The position numbers and the translations under genes are program-made. A stretch of DNA of 64,000 bases, taken from the NCBI RefSeq assembly GCF_037038585.1, contig NC_092521.1:106346398-106410397 (forward strand), read 5' to 3'. Each line of letters opens with the position of its first letter. Within the stretch, counting starts at the first letter, position 1. The stretch comes from Patagioenas fasciata (lineage: Eukaryota; Chordata; Aves; Columbiformes; Columbidae). Below are positions 51,701 to 60,700 of this stretch, piece after piece. The notes beneath the pieces are model-generated. The model saw nothing but the letters and a program-made list of their open reading frames with translations, was not told where the DNA came from and searched no databases.

Positions 51701-54700
51701 AGATTACAGTGAAATACATTAAATCTTACTCTTAACTAGGACAGGATAGACAGTTGTTATCAGGTGCACAGGGCTCTGTCAGAGAAGTGCACTGACCAGC
51801 AGCTTCATTTGTACAAATAGTGCCTTTTAATCTCCCTTTCTCTCCATTTTCCCATACATTAACCTTGATTTCTCCCAAATAATCTGCCAAAATAAATTAC
51901 TACCCATTGGTACCAGTTTTGCTACATCTGGATCCAAATCTGCTATTCCTGGTATCATTAGCCAGGTCATCTCAGTATCACACAACTACCTAAGTTCTGT
52001 TGGCCTTGCAATATTCTACTCCCAAAAAGGTTCCCAATACCTCCCTCCTCCAATTACCTGTGAAGCTCAGTCATCTCTCACCCTTAACATCTGTGAAATC
52101 CATCCACTCCTCATGGCACTATCTGAAACTTTTGTCAGCTTTTCACTGTGTATTTTGTTATGTTCAAAAATTTCTCATGTCTCATTGTTTTTTGTGATCT
52201 GTACAGTCAGTTAAATCTCAGCCCAGATGCTAGTCATTTGCTCATGTATCTTGGAGTGCAGCAGTTAGGATCATAATTTTTGTCTAAGGAGACTCAATTA
52301 CAATAAATTCCAGCAAATATAAATGTTGAGAGAACAAAACATTAAGGAAGAAGCAGAAAAAAGTAGAAGAGAAAGCTGAGAAGTTTTAGAACATTCATGG
52401 ATATTATGTGGAAAGCAAGCATGGGAATGAGTAGGGCTTGTTGTCCCTTACTACAGGTCTTGAAACAACCCATAATGCTCCAAGCTTCAAAGCCACAAAT
52501 CTTCCTTGGCCCAGGAAGACCGAAGACCAAGCTCCCTGGCAGACCTATGCATTACCCAGCTACACTACCTGCTCTCTATTGGTGAGAAGTGATAGGTGAA
52601 GAATCAACTATAATGAAGGCACCTTAACTAGCACTAATCGGGATAACAGGAAGGGAGTGCAGAGAGGTCTGGTCCAAATAACAGAAATACATCTGACAGA
52701 TAGTAAAAAAAGAAAAGAAAAAGGGCACCTCTCTATTGCTGACGTTTGTTTTCCCCAATAGATGTATTGCTGCCTTGAAGGTGTGTATAAAGAGACTCTG
52801 GCACAGAAAGGGACGTCACCTCTCCGTACTGAAGAAACGACACTGGAAGGTAAAATACATGGGAAGCACACAAAACCACAGGGGAGCAGATGCACTCTAA
52901 TATTGCATCTTGATGCCAGTGCTCAACATTTTCAACAAAAACAGCAGCAGAGATGGAGGCAGGGGCAAGAAATCCAATCTAATGAGTGGCAAGTGGTTTG
53001 CAGCTGACCATGCCATGGCACATGATAACATGGTTGATGCAGCTCAACTGCAAAGTGGTGTCCAGACAGGTGCATCAGAGCCAAGAATGGACTTCTTAGT
53101 GCTGGGAAGCACTCCCTGTCACCTGCAGAGTCAGAATCACACAATGTATGTCTCTGAAATTTCAACTAGCAGCAGCCAGGGAAAGCAAGTAAGAAATCTT
53201 TGAAGTTCCTGCTTAGCTGATTTACTTCTAGACATATTCAGGATGGGAGACTTCAGAGACACAAAGGTTTAAGCCAAATGATCATAAGTATCATAAGTAT
53301 TCCTTGAGTAGGCAGCCGCTTTTCCTGCACTCAGAAAATGGCATCACTGCAAAATTTCAGCAGTGAAGCTTGACCTCTCAATTGCATCACATCCAACATT
53401 GGAACAATTTACAGGGGAAGCAATTAGGTCTCTCAAGGCTAAGACAGGCATCTGAATCTCAGGACTGAGAGTGAAATACAATCCTCAAAAATATTGCAGC
53501 AATGTGGAGAAGCTTAATGATCTTGAACATCAAACCCATGAAATCCACTGAAGAAAAACAACTGCTCAGAAAAATCCGTGCATTCAGACTGAACTAGACC
53601 AGAGGTTACTAATAGAACCTCTGAGATGTTTAGATTACTATTTGGTTTTGTCAAGAGAAATGTTAGGACACAAAAACATTTTTTTAAAGAGAAGTACAAT
53701 CAAGATGCACTATTATTATAGGCTATTATTCATAGGCTGCTAAGACAGACTACAACACTATTTCAACCAGTGAGCTTTAGAGTCTCTAGTACCTTCTCTT
53801 TTCCAGGATGTTTCCACGATAAGTTGGTCTCCATAAAAATTGAGTTCTTTGACTATGTCCATGGGACACATGTACTACTGCAGCTAAGACACTTCCAGCT
53901 GTAAACAGTATCCTTACAATGTACACCACCTGTCTGTCTCCTTTTCACCGAAGTCAAGAGGTCTGGTTCATGCTTTCAGCGTCTCACTGTCCTCTTTCCC
54001 ACATTCCAGTGAGCAGTTCCAAAGCAGTACCCAGTTTCTGAGAGAGAAGACTCACTTTTCTCCAGTAGTGACTGCAGAACTACTAGATGAAAGACAGTAT
54101 TTGATGAAAGCCAAAGGGAAACTACAGGTGAGTATTTATATTCCATTCTAGAAACACTCTTCCCTCACAGTTTTATTGTAGATTACAGCAGAGGCAAAAA
54201 TAAACCTAGAATTCACAGCTGCAAGACTTAACGATGATGGGTTTAAAGAAAACTTTCAAACTAAGTATACACTGAGTGGAAGGATGGATACAAGCTGAAG
54301 TATCCATTAAGGGCTTTTTCTGTCCAGCCTTCAAATACTGCATTTAATAAATAGCTTACAATTGCTGTGATAAGCTACATGCATATAAAGAAAGGGGAAA
54401 CCTATATTAAAATATAAGACTGAGGAAAAAAAAATTAAACTGCTATCACATTTGAAGATGTTTCAGATCAACTAAAGGTTCTGCTAGCAGAAGGAAACAC
54501 ACAAGCATTCTTCTGTCTGCTTCAGGCAAAAATCAGAAAATGTAGTATTCCATACCTATTGTAATGGTGCAAAATAATCAATATATGGTGCCCTATATTA
54601 AGCAGTAAGAAGCAGTTGTAGAAAACTAGTATCTCAAACTGGCACAGTTTTTAATAAAGTACATATCTTTCTAAAACTATTGGACCAGTTAAAATCTTCA

Positions 54701-57700
54701 AGTCCTTCAGCATCCTAAGAAAATGAATAACTGCTGGCTGTCAATCTATTTCTAGCAATATGATACTAATTTTCACCATCCAGAATATGACCAGAAAGCC
54801 TAAGAGACAGACAAGTGGCATCTCTTGTTTCTTCAGATGTCTCTGTCCAGAGAAAAATAACTAGTGTACCAAGTTGAGAAAGTCTGAATTCTAAGAAGCT
54901 GTGGGAATATAACAGAAGATTGATGAGGAAAATAATTGGAAATATGCTCAAGTTACTACATCTGGAGTATAGAAACACACATATGTCACACTAATTGTTG
55001 TTTAACCTTGGGTGCTTGACAAAGTAGAACTTCTGTGTTTAGATAACATAGGTTTGTGAAACACTTAGAGGCACCTTATCAAATATCCTTGAAATTCCTA
55101 CTCTACTGCAAGCAAAAAGTAGTGTGGTAAACTGCGCCTGCATGAATTCCCTAGATATAGGCGAAACCAGCAAGGACTGAGCTCTGCAGTGCCTGCGTTC
55201 GCCCTTGCGTACCTCTACCCTGGTGCTTTGGTGCTTTTTTGGAGATCCCCTGCTTAGGAAAATAATGAAAATAAATTTACTCTTTGCATTTCATCCTTGG
55301 TTGTGGTTGTTCCTGTGGCCGGCCTGTGTCAGCTCACAGCTAAACAAATTCTGCTACACACACCAATATCTTTGATAGAGATTACACTGTTAAACAAGAA
55401 TTCCCTGAACTTAGAAATTATCTTTCTAAATTGCTTTTTTTTTCCTTGCATGTTTCCTCAAATTTTTAAGTGATTGCAGGACCAAACTACATACTGAATA
55501 TATTTCACTATAATTCAGTTTTAACTATTAAAATCTAACACTTAGTAAAGTCATCTAAAATGAAATAACTTTAACTTTCATGAAAAAACATAAAACAGAA
55601 ATCAATTGTGTATTCTTCAGGTTCTGGTCAATTTGGGTCACATTCTCTGTCCAAATCTGACCAGTTAAGTGAATAAATTCGTATAATGTATAAGAAATAA
55701 TGTATTCTTGCACATAACTCACTTGTTTGCCAGCATGTTTGACAACTGCCCCGATGACAGGGTTCTTCACATCTATGAAGCCCACAGTTGAGTTTACGAC
55801 CACAAACCAAAGAACACTTATGTTCTGTGTCCTAGGGAAAGGCGAAGAAGAAAAGGATAATGAAACTATAAACCTCACTGGTTTATTTTTCTTTGTGACT
55901 AATTGACAAAACTGTAGAGTGCAAAAAATAGCTCAGGCCTGATCTATACAGTTTTTCCATCACTATATGGATACACAATTTTTAAAGCGGATTCTGTTAA
56001 GATCTCTCTTGCAGGCATAGTTATGTTATAGCTTACGCTTCTTAAGTAATATCCTTCCCCTCCTCATTCTCTCTGGAATCATTGACAAAAAGCACCTTTA
56101 CGCTGATTTAATTGCATTTAGGTTGGAACGTGTCTTTGCATTTACAGTGATACTCATAATACAAAAGCTGCAAAACAAAGTCACATGCACAAATGCTTTG
56201 AGTGTGACCAATACTACAAATAGAGAATGAAGATGCACAAAAAATTGAAAGATATAAAAGCAAAAAAAAGTCTTTTGGCATCACAACCAAAGCCAAGCAC
56301 ACATCACAATGAACAATTTTATAAAACCACACATAAACTCACCACACAGCAAACTTCATTACACTTGTGTCGTCCACATGATCTTTTCTTGTTGCATCTC
56401 TTGTCACACATAAATGTAATAGCAGCTATTAAAAAACGAACAAAACAAAGGAAAACAGTCATAACTTTTATGTCTTTGCTCATGCTGAGAACAAAAGCTG
56501 TGATCATGATATTATGCTAAGAGCATGGTCTAGAAGAGACTAATACAGAGTAAGTCAGCAAGTAAACTTTTACATTACTTGCTCCTCTACATTAATTCCC
56601 CATGAGAACACTTGGCTTCCTTTAAGCTCACCCTTGTTCAAAAGGATTTTGGAGAACAGAATACATTAAACTGGTTTGTGTCACATTAGTCTTTATATCA
56701 TAAACTCTGCAGAACAGAACACAGGAAACAGGATATCCTGGTACCGTTGGTACCACAAACATCCAATTAAAGACTGCTTAAATTGATAAGGAGGTAAAAG
56801 TCAGCTAAAAACAGCTACTGCTGATATGCTCATGAAACTAGTGCTAACAAAGAACATCCTTATCACCATACACAAGTAACAAAAGCAATCACTTCTGAAG
56901 AGCAAAGTCTTCACAGATAAAAGCTCAAATTAGGAAATATGCATATTATTACCTTTGCATCTTGAGAATAAGTACCTCAGCATGACAGGGGGTCATCAAC
57001 TAAACAGTTAACTGAGGTAAATTTTGAGATGCTACATCCAGAATACCACGAAGTGTCAAATGGGAAGTCTCTGTCAAGCTCAGATGCAAAGAGAGGCAGC
57101 ATACAATTGCAAAACAGAATCAAAACTTGTTTAGGAACTTGGACAAGAACAGCAAAAGCATTACTTTGTATCTGAGTTGTGCAAGCTGACCCAAAGATAT
57201 GCAGGATGCTGAGAGGGCAAACCTACTGAATAGAGCAGGTGGCATAAGAAACTGTTAAAATTGAAACAGTTTGTCTGGAATCCTCCAGACCAAATGCTGA
57301 CTAAGTCTTTCCTTATGTACAGAAGGACAGAAATTAAAGAGGTTTATTTTAAACAATTGCCAAACAAAGCAGCATCCCAAAAATTACCAGCTTGGCACAG
57401 AAGTGTGGATAAAAGAAGCAGTAATGATCAGATGTTTGCCAAGTTCATCAAACCCAAAATTAATGAGTTGTGAAATTGTTTCAAAAATTATATACATTAT
57501 CTACAAAACATAACATTGTACCTTTATTTCTGAGGAGAGCACATGGGACTTCCTAGGAAACAAGTAAGGAGCCATTAGGTTAAAAGGGATGAAACAATTG
57601 AAACTTACTTATCTAGAAAACACCTAGTGACATGACACAGACCTAAACAGCACTCTCAGTTTTCATGTGTGTAACACTTCTGCAAACAAAAGTGGAACAA

Positions 57701-60700
57701 AAGCTGGAAACAAAAATCTCAAGTCTTTTAACACAACACGGTTTCCTTAGAGATTCAATACCAATTAAAAAAAAATGTAGTTTTGTATTCCCCATTTGAT
57801 TCAGCAGATAATGCTGTGAAGCGACAGAAAAAGATTCGTTATAAGAAATCATAAACTTGCATGGAGGAAACCAAAAGAGCTCTCTCAGAGAATACTGACA
57901 GAGTGTATAAATCTGTGCTTTGACCAACCATCCAAAAAATGTGATTCTGACTGGATTAAAAAAAATAAAGAGAGTGAAGTCAAACCTCATGATCAGAGAA
58001 GTTTTACCTAGATTGAAGACCTTAACATTAAAATAAAAGGTGATGAATGAAAAGAAAATTGTAAAGTTAGATGACTGAAGGCTTAAACGTAGTCAATCAA
58101 CATTGTCATTTCTGAGCATCACATATTTCATGACTGATTTAAATAATCACTGTAGTTCACTTGTAGTTTTTCAAGAAGCAGTTTTCTGGTGTCTAAGCAG
58201 TAGCATAAACTGAAACCCAAACCTCATTATTTTGTTTCAGGCCCCAAAATGAAAGATAATCTGAAGCCTTCTATCCCATAACTACCTTCAACAAAGTTTT
58301 GGGGGAGAACTCTTCCAACCTCAAGCACAGTCTCAGTCATTTCTATGTACTTACAGACTTATATATTCAGAAGCCACCTCTACTTATAGATTTTTTATAT
58401 ATATATATATAAAACAGGTCAGAAAAGTCATCAAGGCTCATGTGATAAGAGCTAAAGATTTCAAAGGTATGATTACAGAAAGGAGTATAGTTTAAAAATA
58501 TACTATGAGAATTGCTGAGAAGCTGCTGGGGCACTACATAAATGTACAAAGAACAGGGACCAGTAAATTTCATTTTCTCTCTTAAAACTTCTACAAAATA
58601 CAACAAATCTACAAGGTATTGTTATAAAGTTTTAGTTAGCTTTTTGTGTTAGGCTACATTTCTTCTCTCAGTTTACATTACTCTTGGTAAAACTACCATT
58701 CTTCGTGCTAGATAAATACTGCAGAGTAATTAGGAATTTACAGCCAGCTTAAACAAAATTCTGTGTAAACTGCAAAAATACTTCAAGAAATTGACTTCAG
58801 TAAATAGCCTATATTACCACTTCACAGTATAATCTAGTTTGCATCTATCAGTTAGCGTGCAACGGAGGGTCTTGCAACTAAGAAGCACAGCACCTTGTAC
58901 ACTTCTTCGCTTTCTTTCCATCAACTACTTCAGCTCCTTTTTCTCCACAGCTTTAAAAAACAACAAAAATTACCTGTTTCCATGGTCAAGCTTTATACAC
59001 TCACCTTTTTTTTGAAGCCACACCTACAATAAATATTTGATGTGTGAGAACATGGTCTACAGTCTCCTTCATGGCAAAGGCTTTCACATGTATGAACAAA
59101 CTCTAGCAAAATGAAAATACAAAGATTAATAATTAATGAAAAATAAAATCCATGACCTGGAACTTCATATTTCTTAGGATCATCAGCAGTCAGAGATATT
59201 AAGCTTATGTGCTGCTGGGTTTCCCAACAAACTATTTTAAGTTAAATGTGCCTTAAATTTTGCCATTATTTTCAACTTTTTAATCCTAAATCTATAGATT
59301 AGAGTTTTGGGTCTACAATTAACATTGAAAATGCATACATTTTTTACATTAACATATGAAAAAAAATCTTGTGTGAGACTGTCTTACCCAAGTTCTAGGA
59401 ATTTTAAGTAATTTTTTTCTTCCTTTTCAGACTAAAAAAAATGACTTACCACGCACACCTCCATATTTCACTTACTAGGTTAACTTAAATTCAACTAAAA
59501 GCTAAATTATTTATTCCCTTTCTACTTGTTGTCTTTGGACTGACACAATGGATAAGTCATTAATAAGAAGCCCTCATATTGACAGCATTGGTCTTTCTCT
59601 AAAGTTGAAAAAAATCACGATTAAATATGTAGCCTGTGGAGCTTCACAAAATCTCACAGCTAAATATGCTTGAGTTACCTAATACACTCGCGGAAGTGTC
59701 AAACTGCTTCTGCAGGTAACTTTCTCCAACTTTTCAATGCTACTTTCTACTTCATGACCTTGTTACAGTAGCAGGAGATCAGTATTTACTAAAGACAAGT
59801 GAACCAAGTCATTTATCTCTACCAGTCTCCACAAAAAAGTCAAAGATCTAGACAGCCTTTTAAAATACACCTATACATACTACTCTCTGGAAATTCCTAC
59901 AGCTCTGTTCCTCTACCAATACAGGAAAGGTGCATGTAAACAAAATTCAAAAAGCCAGCTAGTGTTAGTGCTTTCAGGACACATATATTTCCTGATTTTA
60001 AGGTATCATTATGAACAAACAGCCAGACTGCAGGATCTGCAGCGGCTTTTACACTTAGTTTGGTTAAAACCCAAAACCACTAATGAAATATTTATTGAAA
60101 TGAAACATTTAAGAACTATTTAAAAAATATATAAACAATTTGAATACTCTGATGCAGAAAGTTCTAATTACCGTAGCTACCACAGGAGAGAGGCTTGCCA
60201 CATGTTTTTCCACATGATGGGATAGGGTCTGTGCATACTTTACGTTCAACACATCCTAGTTCCAGTAACTTGCTGAGAGGAGTCTGACCACAGGGACAGC
60301 GATGTACTACTTGTGGAAGTCGTGGACAGAGCTGGCAAGGCTGAGGATGGCATACTTGTGTACAGTTGTGCCTCCCACAGTTTAATTTTCTGAAAAAAAA
60401 AGAGAAGTGTGTGTTGGTAGAAGATTATTTAAGAGTATCATGATCACTGTGAATGAAATTACCTTTTTCTTTTCAAAAGCCTAAATTATGGTGACCTTAC
60501 TTGCCACATATATTCTGACATGAGAAATTCCCAAATCCATCAGAGAATTCTTCCTTTGTCCCACACAATACTTCTTTAAAGGTGCTTCCACAGTAACACA
60601 CTGAAAGAAAGCAATATTCCACAGAAAAGAACAGTTTTGTCAGTGACAAAACACCTCCAGCAGTACAGCAAATATAAACAGGTAAAGTGTGAAAAATTGT

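Noticed and set aside
55555-55878. 107-codon minus frame
   Set aside because: It overlaps NFX1 exon h in a different frame and otherwise covers intron.
58847-58870. Alternative NFX1 exon f reading TLRCTLTD after a CAAG acceptor
   Set aside because: It resembles the expected motif, but no GT donor gives the one-base overhang required by exon g. The 31-nt exon at 57,522-57,552 fits phase and residues better.
58880-58935. Minus-strand Lys/Cys-rich frame ending in TAG
   Set aside because: Short, with no homologue recognised and no splice phase fit to NFX1.
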